Below are positions 28,022 to 36,863 of a stretch of DNA of 64,000 bases, piece by piece (position 1 is the first letter of the stretch; each line of letters begins with the position of its first letter). The DNA is taken from assembly GCA_031547595.1 (NCBI GenBank), contig JAVBRU010000033.1:1-64000 (forward strand), read 5' to 3'. Both the position numbers and the translations under genes were made by a program. The stretch comes from JAVBRU01 sp031547595. Its GTDB lineage: Bacteria > Bacillota > Clostridia > Christensenellales > Aristaeellaceae. The notes under the pieces were generated by a model. It had not been told where the DNA came from, made no database searches, and saw only the letters and a program-made list of their open reading frames with translations.

Positions 28022-29154
28022 TTTTCCGCGTCCCCCGCTATATAGCGCGATTTTTCGCGGCGTTTGTTCAGTTCGTCCAAGAAAAGCTGCTCATCAAAAG
28101 GCAGCGTGATTTTTTCCCCGAGCCAGCTGGACAAATGCATGGCGTTGGACAGCATCAAGCCATGAATGCCCTCGCGGCCATCGGCCACCAATGGCTCGCC
28201 ACGCAGAATGTTCCCGGCAAAGGCGCGCAGCACTCCGGCATGCTGGGGGTTCTGGCCGTCGGTTTCCACCACCTGATGATCAATAGCCGGGATGGAAAAG
28301 GTGCCGGGATGCGCAGCATAGAAGGCGTCTACGTCCTCGGCAATCTGCCACAGCGCCAGTGTTTCGGCGGTGCACACGGCTTTGCCGCGCGTGCCCGTGA
28401 TTTCCAGGCGGTTGGTGCCGGGCATATCGCCAGTGGTGGTCACAAACACGCCGGTGGCGCCGTTTGCGTATTCCAGGTAGGCCGTCACGTCGTCTTCTAC
28501 CTCGATATCGTGCCACTTGCCCTCGTGGCAAAAAGCCTGCACAGAAGTAGGCATACCGCACAGCCATTGCAGCAGATCGAGGTTATGGGGGCATTGGTTG
28601 AGCAGCACGCCGCCACCCTCGCCCGCCCAGGTAGCGCGCCACGCACCGGATTTATAATAATCATGCGAACGGTACCAATCGGTGATGATCCAGTTGACGC
28701 GCTTGATTTCGCCAAGCTCCCCCTCATCAATTAATTGCTTGAGACGGCGGTACACGCAGTTGGTGCGCTGGTTGAACATCATGCCAAAGGTCAATTCGGG
28801 GTGCCGGTCGGCGGCCGCCATCATGTCCCGCACCTGCAGGGTGTATACGCCCGCAGGCTTTTCGCACATCACGTGCAGCCCTTTTGCCATGGCGTATAGC
28901 GCAAGCCGCGGATGGTCGTAATGCGGCACAGCAATGATCACGGCATCGCAAAGGCCGCTGTCCATCAACTCTTCCGCTGTTCCAAACACCGCCACACCAG
29001 GCGTATTTTCCAGCACCCAATCGCGGCGGGACGCCTTCAAATCGGCTGCGGCGGCCAGCTGCAGGCCAGGCGATTCGTTGCCAGACAATGTGCGGCAATG
29101 CCCCGAGCCCATATTGCCTACGCCAATTACCCCTACTCTTACCTGCTCCATCAT
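28018..29154 (-). CDS. Gfo/Idh/MocA-family oxidoreductase
   Basis: A 378-residue NAD(P)-dependent sugar or cyclitol dehydrogenase. The Rossmann motif is VGVIGVGNMGSGH, the conserved EKP block is MCEKPAGV, and the catalytic-domain His region follows near LLNQCPHNLDLLQW. I chose ATG at 29154, preceded by AGGAAGGA; the frame is open upstream without family similarity. It is divergent from a sugar-phosphate isomerase/epimerase-like gene, a pairing common in inositol or sugar-acid catabolic loci. Confidence 0.88.
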   Translation of the reverse strand: MMEQVRVGVIGVGNMGSGHCRTLSGNESPGLQLAAAADLKASRRDWVLENTPGVAVFGTAEELMDSGLCDAVIIAVPHYDHPRLALYAMAKGLHVMCEKPAGVYTLQVRDMMAAADRHPELTFGMMFNQRTNCVYRRLKQLIDEGELGEIKRVNWIITDWYRSHDYYKSGAWRATWAGEGGGVLLNQCPHNLDLLQWLCGMPTSVQAFCHEGKWHDIEVEDDVTAYLEYANGATGVFVTTTGDMPGTNRLEITGTRGKAVCTAETLALWQIAEDVDAFYAAHPGTFSIPAIDHQVVETDGQNPQHAGVLRAFAGNILRGEPLVADGREGIHGLMLSNAMHLSSWLGEKITLPFDEQLFLDELNKRREKSRYIAGDAEK

Positions 29155-29196
29155 TCGCGCATCCTTCCTATTGATAAAAATGTTTTGCCGCAAGGC

Positions 29197-29224
29197 TTGC
29201 ATTCTTTTTATTTACCGATACAAT
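29197..29224 (+). promoter_or_regulatory. Candidate promoter of the isomerase-like gene
   Basis: TTGCAT (29197-29202) and TACAAT (29219-29224) with 16 bp between them, in the divergent intergenic region. Confidence 0.45.
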
Positions 29225-29265
29225 AGTACCATACATATCATTTTCTTACAACAGGAGGATTCCCC

Positions 29266-30024
29266 ATGCAAATCGGCGCGCAAAGCTATACCGTGCGGGC
29301 ATTCACACAGACAGAGCAGGATTTTGCGGCATCCATGCGGCGCATTGCAGCCATTGGATACCGCACGGTGCAGCTATCGGCCATTGGGAAAATCCCCGCG
29401 CACACGCTGCGCCAAATTTGCGATGATCATAATCTGCGCATCGTGCTCACCCACACGCCGCAGGACGATGTCGTAAATCACCCGGAGGAGGTGATCCGGC
29501 ATCACGAAATCCTAGGCTGCCAGTATATCGGTATTGGCAGCATGCAGGACAAATATAAGGAAGCGGGCGGCATTGAGCTTTTCGCCGCCGATTATACCCG
29601 CCCCGCGACGCTGATGCGGGACGCGGGCTATCGCTTTATGTACCACAACCACGCCTTCGAATGGACGCGGCAGACGGATGGCAGGCTGATGCTGGACGCG
29701 CTGCTGGAGGCCATGCCGGTCGACCTGATGGGCATCACGCTGGATTTGTACTGGCTGCAATACGCGGGCGCGAATGTGAACGAGTGGCTGGCAAAGCTGC
29801 AGGACCGCATCCCGTGCGTGCATTTAAAAGACATGGCCGTGCAGGGCCATCAGCAGCTGATGGCCCCGGTGGGCGAGGGAAACATGGGCTACCGCAGCAT
29901 TCTGGCGCAACTCAAAGCCCTGGGAAAGACGGAATATGCGCTGGTGGAGCAGGACGACTGCTATGGACGCGACCCCTTTGACTGCCTGCAATTCAGCTTT
30001 GATTTCCTACAGAGAATACAATAA
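29266..30024 (+). CDS. Sugar phosphate isomerase/epimerase (xylose-isomerase-like TIM barrel)
   Basis: A 252-residue TIM-barrel protein. It starts MQIGAQSYTVRAF, a typical opening for this family, and has metal-ligand segments ITLDLYWLQYAG, VHLKDMA and the final VEQDD. Substrates in this family are diverse (inosose, tagaturonate, hydroxypyruvate), so no specific reaction is claimed. It is divergent from a Gfo/Idh/MocA dehydrogenase and ends at a strong terminator. Confidence 0.85.
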   Translation: MQIGAQSYTVRAFTQTEQDFAASMRRIAAIGYRTVQLSAIGKIPAHTLRQICDDHNLRIVLTHTPQDDVVNHPEEVIRHHEILGCQYIGIGSMQDKYKEAGGIELFAADYTRPATLMRDAGYRFMYHNHAFEWTRQTDGRLMLDALLEAMPVDLMGITLDLYWLQYAGANVNEWLAKLQDRIPCVHLKDMAVQGHQQLMAPVGEGNMGYRSILAQLKALGKTEYALVEQDDCYGRDPFDCLQFSFDFLQRIQ

Positions 30025-30030
30025 AAATGA

Positions 30031-30062
30031 AACTGATTGTCCATTGTGGCAATCAGTTTTTT
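30031..30062 (+). terminator. Intrinsic terminator
   Basis: AACTGATTG pairs with CAATCAGTT around a 10-base loop, followed by six T residues, immediately behind the isomerase-like gene. Confidence 0.85.
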
Positions 30063-30141
30063 ATTTCCTATCAAAAGCCTGCTCTATGCCGTCTAATAGA
30101 TGGAAACACACTGATGACGGCCGTCTGAAGGATGTGAAACA

Positions 30142-30612
30142 ATGACCGAAGCCGCATTTATTGCCCGCGTACGCTTATTGGAAGGGCGCATGTACCGCAT
30201 GGCAAAAACGATTTTGCAGCGGGATGAGGACTGCGCCGACGCGATATCCGAGGCGCTGCTCAAGGCCTGGCAAAAGCAGCACACCTTGCGTGATGAAACG
30301 CTTTTCGAAACCTGGCTGACGCGCATTTTAATCAACGAATGCCGCAACCTGCAGCGAAAGCACAAAGCCACGCTGCCCTTTGACGAAGCGTTGGCCGTGC
30401 CGGATACCCATCCGCCGCCGGATGTAGATCTGCAAAGATCGCTGATGGCGCTGGCGGAAAAGTACCGCCTGCCCCTGATATTGCACCACATGGACGGGTA
30501 TCCCTTGAAAGACGTGGGGCACATACTGGGCTTGCCGGTATCCACCGTCAAATGGCGCATCCATCACGCGCTCAAAACCCTGCAAATCGCCCTTGAGGAG
30601 GTGGCAACATGA
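30142..30612 (+). CDS. ECF-type RNA polymerase sigma factor
   Basis: A 156-residue sigma-70 family protein with region 2 (LLEGRMYRMAKTILQRDEDCADA, then AWQKQHTLR) and region 4 (VGHILGLPVSTVKWRIHHAL). It overlaps the following DUF4179 gene by 4 bp, the usual arrangement of this sigma with its membrane-bound partner. The sequence upstream contains GGAAAC and CGTCT 14 bp apart, which could be a weak autoregulated ECF promoter, but the spacing is short. Confidence 0.88.
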   Translation: MTEAAFIARVRLLEGRMYRMAKTILQRDEDCADAISEALLKAWQKQHTLRDETLFETWLTRILINECRNLQRKHKATLPFDEALAVPDTHPPPDVDLQRSLMALAEKYRLPLILHHMDGYPLKDVGHILGLPVSTVKWRIHHALKTLQIALEEVAT

Positions 30613-31769
30613 AGCGGCTTCCACTGGAAAATGCCTATCCGCCCGTGCCCGATGTGGTGCATGACAGGATAGAACATACATTGAAGGAGATTGAACATAT
30701 GAACGTATACAAAAAAACGCGCCCTGTGCTGCGTGTGGTGCTTGTCTTGGCTGTGGTCGTATTGCTGTTGGGAGCAGCCTATGCAGCCACCCAAACCAAG
30801 ATATTGGATTTCCTGTTTCAATACACCGATGGCGAGTCCAACGAAATGCTGGAAAGCATGGCTGTGCCGCTAAATATCGTGGGCGAGGATGATGACATTC
30901 GCCTGACCATCACCGGTGCACTGGTGGACAATCAATATGTATCGTTGACCTACCTGATCGAAAACCTGAAGCCGGAGAGGGATGCCATCATCGATTTGGC
31001 CAACTTCACTGCCAACGGACAGCAGGTGGGAGTTCCTAATGACGGCCTGGAAAATAAATGGCTGGGTGATCTGTTGCAAAGCCCGGACTATGAGAGCGGC
31101 CTGGTGGGCACGGTGCGGCTGCCTCTCTCGGGCACAGTGGAGGTGGTGTTTGCCATCAATATTTCCCGCCTTACAAGGCCTGTGAAGATCATGACCGATC
31201 ACGAGGAGAAAACAGCAGAGCAGTGGCTGGCTGACGGTTATGCGCCTATTACGGAGGGCGGCTGGTTCCTTTGCAGTGACGAGTTTACCTACAACTGGCC
31301 TTCTGTGAACAACCGCACCGGTCAGGCAGACATTACAGGGAATATCAGCGTGTCCTTCACGTTGCCTGATGTCACCGAATATATTGTGGACGCCACGCCT
31401 GCGGATGTTCTTTTGACCGGTGCCACGGTGCACTTTGAAAGGGTATACTTTACGCCGCTGAGCAATCAGATCGTATTGCAAGTATCCTCTGACACCATGG
31501 ATCACCCCGCCATCCATGATGCCTTGGGTGGGGGCGTACTGCCCAGACTGGTGGACGAAAATGGCGCTCCGCTGAAACTGAACCTGGTGTCCTATGTGGG
31601 CGATAAAGAAATGTGGGGACGCGAGCTGGAGGACGGTACCGTTATAACACAGATCGAAATCAGCTTTTCGCCCTTCAAGAAAATGCCCAAGGAGATCCAT
31701 TTCATGTGGGCGGCAGACACTGCGTTTGCAAGAGAGTTTGAGGAAAAGGTCGTCATCATCGTCCCATAA
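30609..31769 (+). CDS. DUF4179-type membrane protein, probable sigma-factor partner
   Basis: A 386-residue protein with a short cytoplasmic N-terminus (about 35 residues), one membrane helix (VLRVVLVLAVVVLLLGAAYA, about residues 40-60) and a large external domain. This layout and position behind an ECF sigma gene are typical of DUF4179 proteins, thought to hold the sigma factor at the membrane. The external part (VPLNIVGEDDDIRLTITGALVD onwards) would be the sensor. Function inferred from context only. Confidence 0.8.
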   Translation: MKRLPLENAYPPVPDVVHDRIEHTLKEIEHMNVYKKTRPVLRVVLVLAVVVLLLGAAYAATQTKILDFLFQYTDGESNEMLESMAVPLNIVGEDDDIRLTITGALVDNQYVSLTYLIENLKPERDAIIDLANFTANGQQVGVPNDGLENKWLGDLLQSPDYESGLVGTVRLPLSGTVEVVFAINISRLTRPVKIMTDHEEKTAEQWLADGYAPITEGGWFLCSDEFTYNWPSVNNRTGQADITGNISVSFTLPDVTEYIVDATPADVLLTGATVHFERVYFTPLSNQIVLQVSSDTMDHPAIHDALGGGVLPRLVDENGAPLKLNLVSYVGDKEMWGRELEDGTVITQIEISFSPFKKMPKEIHFMWAADTAFAREFEEKVVIIVP

Positions 31770-31780
31770 AGATAACGGTT

Positions 31781-31809
31781 AAAGAGGCGGCGCTTTGCGC
31801 CGCCTCTTT
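31781..31809. terminator. Bidirectional terminator
   Basis: AAAGAGGCGGCG pairs with CGCCGCCTCTTT over 12 bp around CTTTG. It separates two convergent genes and can serve both. Confidence 0.85.
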
Positions 31810-31815
31810 GGTAAA

Positions 31816-32271
31816 TTATTCTTTTTTCAGTGCAGCCTGCAAAGCATCATACAGTGCCCGGGTTTTTTCGCTCTCCTGATAGCTGATATAGATACTTTGC
31901 CCCTCCGCGCGCTCAATCAGCAGGGTAGGCGCAGCCGTGCTATCCACAAACAGCAAATACTTGCCCAGCCCTTCAGAAGAAAACTGCCCCTTGAGCGCAC
32001 TGCCAATCCCGCCATAGCCCATCACACGGCTCCCGTCCGGCTCAATTTGCTCCATGCTCTGTTCCAGCAGCGTTACGCCCGTTATGTCTTCAAGCGGCAC
32101 CGTCAATCCAAACATAGAATCAATCTTCAGAGTGCTTTCAGATATCGTGACGTTGGCGTCTTTGCCGCCGGAGATCAGCATCAACCCAACTGCCGCTAGG
32201 ATGATCACCGTTAAGGTTACACCTGCTATGACGCCCCACAGGGTGGCCTTTTTCCGCGTGTCCATTTTCAT
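31816..32271 (-). CDS. Membrane-anchored PH-like protein
   Basis: A 151-residue protein with one N-terminal membrane helix (about residues 12-33) and a beta-rich C-terminal part (ISESTLKIDSMFGLTVPLED) similar to bacterial PH-like domains. It follows a DUF1848 gene by one base in a minus-strand operon. The ribosome binding site is GGAGGG. Unknown function. Confidence 0.65.
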   Translation of the reverse strand: MKMDTRKKATLWGVIAGVTLTVIILAAVGLMLISGGKDANVTISESTLKIDSMFGLTVPLEDITGVTLLEQSMEQIEPDGSRVMGYGGIGSALKGQFSSEGLGKYLLFVDSTAAPTLLIERAEGQSIYISYQESEKTRALYDALQAALKKE

Positions 32272-32272
32272 T

Positions 32273-33133
32273 CTATTTCCCTCCTATCAGGAACTCTCCC
32301 GCCGGGTCATGCCGCCAGCAGTTGGCGGCCACAGAGACCGCGCTGTAGTTGGCATAGCAATAGATACAGCCGTTCTTGCAAGTATTGTACGCGCCAATGT
32401 CCACGCTTTGGGCGCAACCGCAGCCGGGGCGCTGGTTCTTATCCGGCTTCAAGGCCAAGGGGTGGCCGCAGAGCTTCTCGATCAACTCGCGGTCGATACA
32501 GTGCGCCTGCTTAATGCCATGAACAGTATAATCGGTCTTTTCGCAGCAGGCGCGGATGCTGAGGCCTGCACTAGCGGCAATTTTTGCAAGAGAGTTTGCC
32601 AAACCATGCATCTGCGCGTCCGTTGCTTCCCGGATGTTTGCCTCTTTCAGCTTGGCGTAGTTATCCACAAAGCTGATGGTCACGCTATCGGTATAGGGCT
32701 GCAGCGCTTTTGCCATGTCCTCAAACTGCCGCAGATGGTAGCCTTCGTCCAGCTTGCCCTGCAGCAAAATGGGATCATACCGCCACAGCACCCTATGTTT
32801 TCCCACATGCCCGCTAAGCTGAACAAACGTCTGGAAAATATCCTGCTTGCCCCGTAGATTCTTCTCTACCTCCCGCCCATAGGGCGTGAGGGTGAATTGA
32901 AAATAATAGCGGTAGCCCGCCTCGTCCAATTCGGACAGATAAGGCAGCAGCGGCGCAGGGTCCTTCGTCCAAAACACGATGCAGTCCACATCCTCCGGCA
33001 GCAAGGAGATACGCTTCACCTGCGCGGGGTTCATGGGGTTTCGCGTCATCACAAACCCTTCCCGCAAGCGGTTCATCAGCCAGGGCATATAAAACGCGGG
33101 GATGTCAGTGCGGCGGGAGGCGGAAATAATCAT
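32273..33133 (-). CDS. DUF1848 protein (radical-SAM-like Cys motif)
   Basis: A 286-residue protein beginning with the family hallmark IISASRRTDIPAFY. The C-terminus has CGCAQSVDIGAYNTC and KNGCIYCYAN, Cys residues arranged as in an Fe-S cluster site. Members occur widely in Clostridia, and their substrate is unknown. It overlaps the upstream WYL regulator gene by 4 bp. Confidence 0.85.
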   Translation of the reverse strand: MIISASRRTDIPAFYMPWLMNRLREGFVMTRNPMNPAQVKRISLLPEDVDCIVFWTKDPAPLLPYLSELDEAGYRYYFQFTLTPYGREVEKNLRGKQDIFQTFVQLSGHVGKHRVLWRYDPILLQGKLDEGYHLRQFEDMAKALQPYTDSVTISFVDNYAKLKEANIREATDAQMHGLANSLAKIAASAGLSIRACCEKTDYTVHGIKQAHCIDRELIEKLCGHPLALKPDKNQRPGCGCAQSVDIGAYNTCKNGCIYCYANYSAVSVAANCWRHDPAGEFLIGGK

Positions 33134-34038
33134 GGATGCACCTCGTATTTTTGTGCCAGGCGGCGCGTCATGTGCGCAAATTCTTCGCGCAGTTCTATCG
33201 GGGCCAGGAGCTCTGCCTTGTCGCCAAAGCCCAGCAGCCAGCTGAGGATGTATTCGCGGTTGGTATAACCAAGCGATACATACAGGCCGCCCGCTTCCTC
33301 GCGGTAGCAGCCGGGGCCGTATTCCTCGATCAGGCGGAAGCGCTGGCTTTTGTCAAACCACAACTCCAGCGCAGCGGTATCGGGGAAGGCATCGCGCGCG
33401 CCGGCAGCGTCCGACGGCACCGAGCGAAGGATAAATGATTGCCCGGTTACCGCCGGATGCCACAGCCGGTTCAGTTTGAACCGCCGGAAATCCTGCCGCT
33501 GATGGCACCAGCCAAACACATACCACGCGCTCCAGCGAAATTCAATGCAATATGGGTCGATCTCCCGCCGTGTTTCACCCTGGGGTGAATAATAATCAAA
33601 CGCCACCGTCTGCTTCTGGCGGATGGCATCCTTAAACAGCGCAATCTTGGGGGACAGGCTGTCTTTATAATACGAAGAAAGATCAATCACCACGCTGTCT
33701 GTGGGCAGCACCATGGCCTGCCCGGGCACCAGCTTTTGCATCAGCCCCTCAAAGGCCGATTGCTGGCTCACGCTGTCCAATCCTTTCAGCGCCGACGTCA
33801 GGTTTTGCAGTTCCTCCGCCGTCAGCACGCTGTGGTTGATCTTATACCCCTGCATGATGGCGATGCCGCCTCCCTCGCCCTGGCGGGTTTCCACCGGGAT
33901 GCCCGCGCGGCACAGCGCGTCCACATCCCGCAGGATGGTGCGGGTGGATACCTCAAAACGCCGTGCCAGCTCAGGCGCGGTGGCACGCTCTGTTTGCAGC
34001 AGCACCGTCAGTATCCCCATCAGGCGGTCGAGCTTCAT
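33130..34038 (-). CDS. YafY-type transcriptional regulator (HTH plus WYL domain)
   Basis: A 302-residue regulator. The N-terminal winged helix (LLQTERATAPELARRFEVSTRTILRD region, residues 12-38) is followed by a WYL domain with the RWSAWYVFGWCHQR signature. WYL domains sense small ligands or nucleic acids. It sits in a coupled operon of MmcQ-like, YafY, DUF1848 and PH-like genes, which it may autoregulate. Confidence 0.88.
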   Translation of the reverse strand: MKLDRLMGILTVLLQTERATAPELARRFEVSTRTILRDVDALCRAGIPVETRQGEGGGIAIMQGYKINHSVLTAEELQNLTSALKGLDSVSQQSAFEGLMQKLVPGQAMVLPTDSVVIDLSSYYKDSLSPKIALFKDAIRQKQTVAFDYYSPQGETRREIDPYCIEFRWSAWYVFGWCHQRQDFRRFKLNRLWHPAVTGQSFILRSVPSDAAGARDAFPDTAALELWFDKSQRFRLIEEYGPGCYREEAGGLYVSLGYTNREYILSWLLGFGDKAELLAPIELREEFAHMTRRLAQKYEVHP

Positions 34039-34415
34039 ATCGTCAATTCCTTCTGCGCATAGCGCGGCAGCTTTTGCACCACTACGGCGTAGGCATGGTC
34101 AATCATGCGCAAAATTTCCGCATCCGATACCGTGCCGTCCAGCCGCACGGTGTTAAAATACGGCTGCTGAACAGGCGGGCAGTGCCAGCCCCTTGTGACG
34201 GCATCCGGATACTGCGCGCGATACATTTCACCCGTCAGGCGGTCGCAATTGAAGGTCGCGCAAGGGACATCCTTTAAGGTAAACACCTGTGCGAAAATCC
34301 GCGCGCTGTGGGTGGTGCGCACCTTGATCACCGGGCAATCAAAGCCAAAGGGGTAATCCAGGAACGCGCCGGGCTTTTTCAGTGCGTAATCAAGGATTGG
34401 CTCAAACACATTCAA
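34035..34415 (-). CDS. MmcQ/YjbR-family protein
   Basis: A 126-residue protein of the MmcQ/YjbR DNA-binding-like fold. The family start MNVFEPILDYALKKPGA is obtained from TTG at 34415, which has GAGGAGG at the right distance; an ATG 33 bp upstream is in frame but gives a non-conserved extension. The C-terminal RLDGTVSDAEILRMIDHAY is typical. It overlaps the YafY gene by 4 bp. Confidence 0.8.
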   Translation of the reverse strand: MNVFEPILDYALKKPGAFLDYPFGFDCPVIKVRTTHSARIFAQVFTLKDVPCATFNCDRLTGEMYRAQYPDAVTRGWHCPPVQQPYFNTVRLDGTVSDAEILRMIDHAYAVVVQKLPRYAQKELTI

Positions 34416-34580
34416 CGCCGTGCCCTCCTCAGTATCCAATGATTTCATGAAGGTTTACGGATAGCAAGCGGATTTTGGCTGTGCGCAAGGAATAAAGGCG
34501 ATGGAATAGCAGCGCTATTGGGGGATTCTTTGACGCTGCGCACGGGCAAAAGACGCCGCTAGACGGAATGCCTGAATAAA

Positions 34581-35135
34581 TCATTGGTTGCCTTGGTATT
34601 CCGGCCGCAGCAGGCGATATTCCGCGCGGTCGCACAGCTTGCCGTCGTGCCATACCTTTTGCACAAAGTGGGCTTCCTTGATCATGCCGCATTTTTGCAT
34701 CACACGCTCGGACGCCTTGTTGTCCGCATTGCAGCCGGTGCTGACGCGGTAGACGTTGTCCTGCTCAAACGCGAAGCGTAGCACGGCCTGCAATGCCTCG
34801 GTGGCATAGCCCTTGCCATGATACGCAGGGCGAAAAAAATACCCAAGCCCGACCAGCTTGCCAAGGGGCGTTTCCTCCTCCACGGTGTAGCCCATGCTGC
34901 CCACAAAATCCTCGCTGGTTTTCTCGATCACGGCAAAAAACACCTGCGTACGGTGCGCGCTTTGCGCCTGCGCCACCGCGTTTTGCAGGTTTTGCTGGCT
35001 TTCCTCAAAGGAGTGCGTCTGCAAATCCTGCAGATAGAACATGGTGGCGGGGTTCGCCATCAGTTCGTGCCAGCCAGGCAGGTCGTCCATCACAGGGTCG
35101 CGCACCAGCAGGCGCGGGGTATGTATAGCAATCAT
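34581..35135 (-). CDS. GNAT-family N-acetyltransferase (RimJ/RimL type)
   Basis: A 184-residue acetyltransferase. It begins IAIHTPRLLVRDPVMDDL, has the acetyl-CoA pyrophosphate loop around RPAYHGKGYATEAL, and the usual ENVYRV-like DNVYRVSTGCNADNKASERV block. This subgroup acetylates protein N-termini or small amines; the substrate is unknown. The start follows AAGGAGGTGACC. No protein-coding signal is seen in the 165 bp between it and the MmcQ-like gene. Confidence 0.88.
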   Translation of the reverse strand: MIAIHTPRLLVRDPVMDDLPGWHELMANPATMFYLQDLQTHSFEESQQNLQNAVAQAQSAHRTQVFFAVIEKTSEDFVGSMGYTVEEETPLGKLVGLGYFFRPAYHGKGYATEALQAVLRFAFEQDNVYRVSTGCNADNKASERVMQKCGMIKEAHFVQKVWHDGKLCDRAEYRLLRPEYQGNQ

Positions 35136-35232
35136 GGGTCACCTCCTTGCATATTTATTGTAGCAGTTTTTCGGTGTGTTTACAATTGAAAACGCAAAAA
35201 GAGACGCTGTTGCCGAAATAAGGAAACGGCAC

Positions 35233-35261
35233 TTGAACAAATCCCGAAAAAGATGTAGAAT
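35233..35261 (+). promoter_or_regulatory. Promoter of a phosphotransferase gene
   Basis: TTGAAC and TAGAAT with a 17-bp spacer, about 45 bp upstream of the start. Confidence 0.6.
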
Positions 35262-35304
35262 ATGGAGGATTGGCGGATCTTTCAATATATGAATCATCGA
35301 GGTT

Positions 35305-36225
35305 TTGGTTTTGAATAGAAATATGATCAGGCAGACCTTCGAAGCCCAGATGAAGCAAGCGGCAATCACCGTGCAGCCGTTTGACCATGTTACCAACAAT
35401 CACGTTTTCAAAATTGAGACAGCAGCTCGGCCGTATATCTTCAAGGTGTATAGCAGCAACGATTGGCCGGAAAACGGCAAGCTGCCCTTTGTGTGCCGCA
35501 AGCTGGCAGAGTGCCGCATCCCCCACGCCGAGCTCTTTGTTTTCGACCGCAGCAACGAGAACTTCCCGGGTGGATACCTGATTGAGGAATGCCTGCCCGG
35601 CACGACGGCCGATCGGCTGACATTATCTCAAGCCGAAACCTTGAAGCTGTTTGAACAGCTGGCAGTGCTGGTCTCCTGTGTGCATCAAATCAAAATGAAT
35701 GGCTATGGTTATACCGGCGACGGTTCCCCAGCGGGCTGGACAACCGTTTCGGAGCATCTGGCGGATGTATTGCAGGACAATATCCCTTGCCTGGCGGAAG
35801 CAGGAGTGATGCCTGCTGCAGAGCTGGACGTGGTATATCACGCGCTCCAAGAGCGGCTCAAGGTATGCGATACCTATCCGCCTGTTCTTTGCCATGGTGA
35901 CCTGTCGGCCAAAAACATGCTTGTCCACGCCGGCGATATTACGCTGATTGATTGGGATGACACGCATTCCCTGTGCTGGATGGCGGATATTGCGCGCCTG
36001 ACGCTCTGGATGAAGATGCATTACGACGCGAAAACTGCCGAAGGTTACCGCGCGGCGTTCCTGGGGCACTACACAACAGCATATGATAAGAACGCTTTTG
36101 AGGAAGCAGAGGATATTTTGCATGTGTGGTATGCGCTGGATAATCTGACGTTTTTCAAAGGGTCGCCGATTGCCGAGAAGGTGAAACGGCTCTTAAACGA
36201 AGCACGCGGAAGATGCGGATTATAA
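35305..36225 (+). CDS. Aminoglycoside-phosphotransferase-like (APH/choline kinase) protein
   Basis: A protein of about 300 residues with the kinase-like phosphotransferase fold. The catalytic loop is VLCHGDLSAKNML and the metal-binding Asp is in LIDWDDTH. The N-terminal lobe has HVFKIE and YIFKVYSS. The start is uncertain: TTG at 35305, TTG at 35311 (best spaced from GAGG) or ATG at 35323. Targets in this family range from antibiotics to sugars and lipids; no resistance claim is made. Confidence 0.75.
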   Translation: MVLNRNMIRQTFEAQMKQAAITVQPFDHVTNNHVFKIETAARPYIFKVYSSNDWPENGKLPFVCRKLAECRIPHAELFVFDRSNENFPGGYLIEECLPGTTADRLTLSQAETLKLFEQLAVLVSCVHQIKMNGYGYTGDGSPAGWTTVSEHLADVLQDNIPCLAEAGVMPAAELDVVYHALQERLKVCDTYPPVLCHGDLSAKNMLVHAGDITLIDWDDTHSLCWMADIARLTLWMKMHYDAKTAEGYRAAFLGHYTTAYDKNAFEEAEDILHVWYALDNLTFFKGSPIAEKVKRLLNEARGRCGL

Positions 36226-36255
36226 TAGCTCGTTTATACGCTGCCGAAGGGAGGA

Positions 36256-36774
36256 ATGATTTTGGAAAAGCTGCTATCAGACGAGAAATACACATTTGTC
36301 AGCCCCACAGATCAAGCTTTTATAGTCGCATTCAACAATGCCATGATACACGCAGGGTACGAAAACAACGGGATTCAGCCGTATGTTGTGTTTGGCAAGT
36401 ACAAGATTGAGTATTATAAGCCGGGCAACAAAACCAAAAAGTACGTGGCGCGCATTTATTTCCGGGAGGGCGGGATCGTTTTGCGGCTGTATTTTTCAGA
36501 CATTGACAAGCACAGAAGTTACTTGGAGCAAGCCCCCGATTTCATTCAAAAGCCCTTTGTGGACGGCAGCCACCGCTGCAAAGCGCCGGGCTGCAAAGGG
36601 CTGATCAATCAAAACGGCAACTGCCGGTATCGCAAGGCCTATACGCTCAATGGCGTAGCATACCAAAAATGCGCAGAGGAAAGCTTTTGCTTCTATCAGC
36701 TGGACGCGAAAAACGCCGCAGGCTATGCGGCGCTGCTCGCAGAATTTTATCCAAACAAGAAACGCACAGCATAA
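36256..36774 (+). CDS. Cys-containing protein of unknown function
   Basis: A protein of about 170 residues. No family recognised. The C-terminal half has HRCKAPGCKGL, GNCRYRK and a further CAEESFC, suggesting a metal site. ATG at 36256 is only 1-2 bp from GGAGG, while TTG at 36262 has a normal 7-bp spacing, so the protein may start MEKLLSDEKY. It lies 30 bp behind the phosphotransferase-like gene. Confidence 0.6.
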   Translation: MILEKLLSDEKYTFVSPTDQAFIVAFNNAMIHAGYENNGIQPYVVFGKYKIEYYKPGNKTKKYVARIYFREGGIVLRLYFSDIDKHRSYLEQAPDFIQKPFVDGSHRCKAPGCKGLINQNGNCRYRKAYTLNGVAYQKCAEESFCFYQLDAKNAAGYAALLAEFYPNKKRTA

Positions 36775-36803
36775 GCTGCACAAAACCTGCCGCAAACGCC
36801 AGA

Positions 36804-36832
36804 TTGCTTTGCTGGCAGGTTTTTGTTATAAT
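36804..36832 (+). promoter_or_regulatory. Promoter of the second phosphotransferase gene
   Basis: TTGCTT (36804-36809) and TATAAT (36827-36832) with 17 bp between them. The -10 box follows an AACCTGCC/GGCAGGTTTTT hairpin that probably terminates the preceding gene. Confidence 0.6.
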
Positions 36833-36863
36833 GATGCCAGCGCAAAAGAATGAGAGGCGTGAT

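Noticed and set aside
30085..30141. ECF-sigma autoregulatory promoter (GGAAAC and CGTCT)
   Set aside because: The spacing of about 14 bp is shorter than the usual 16-17; mentioned under the sigma gene but not listed as a site.
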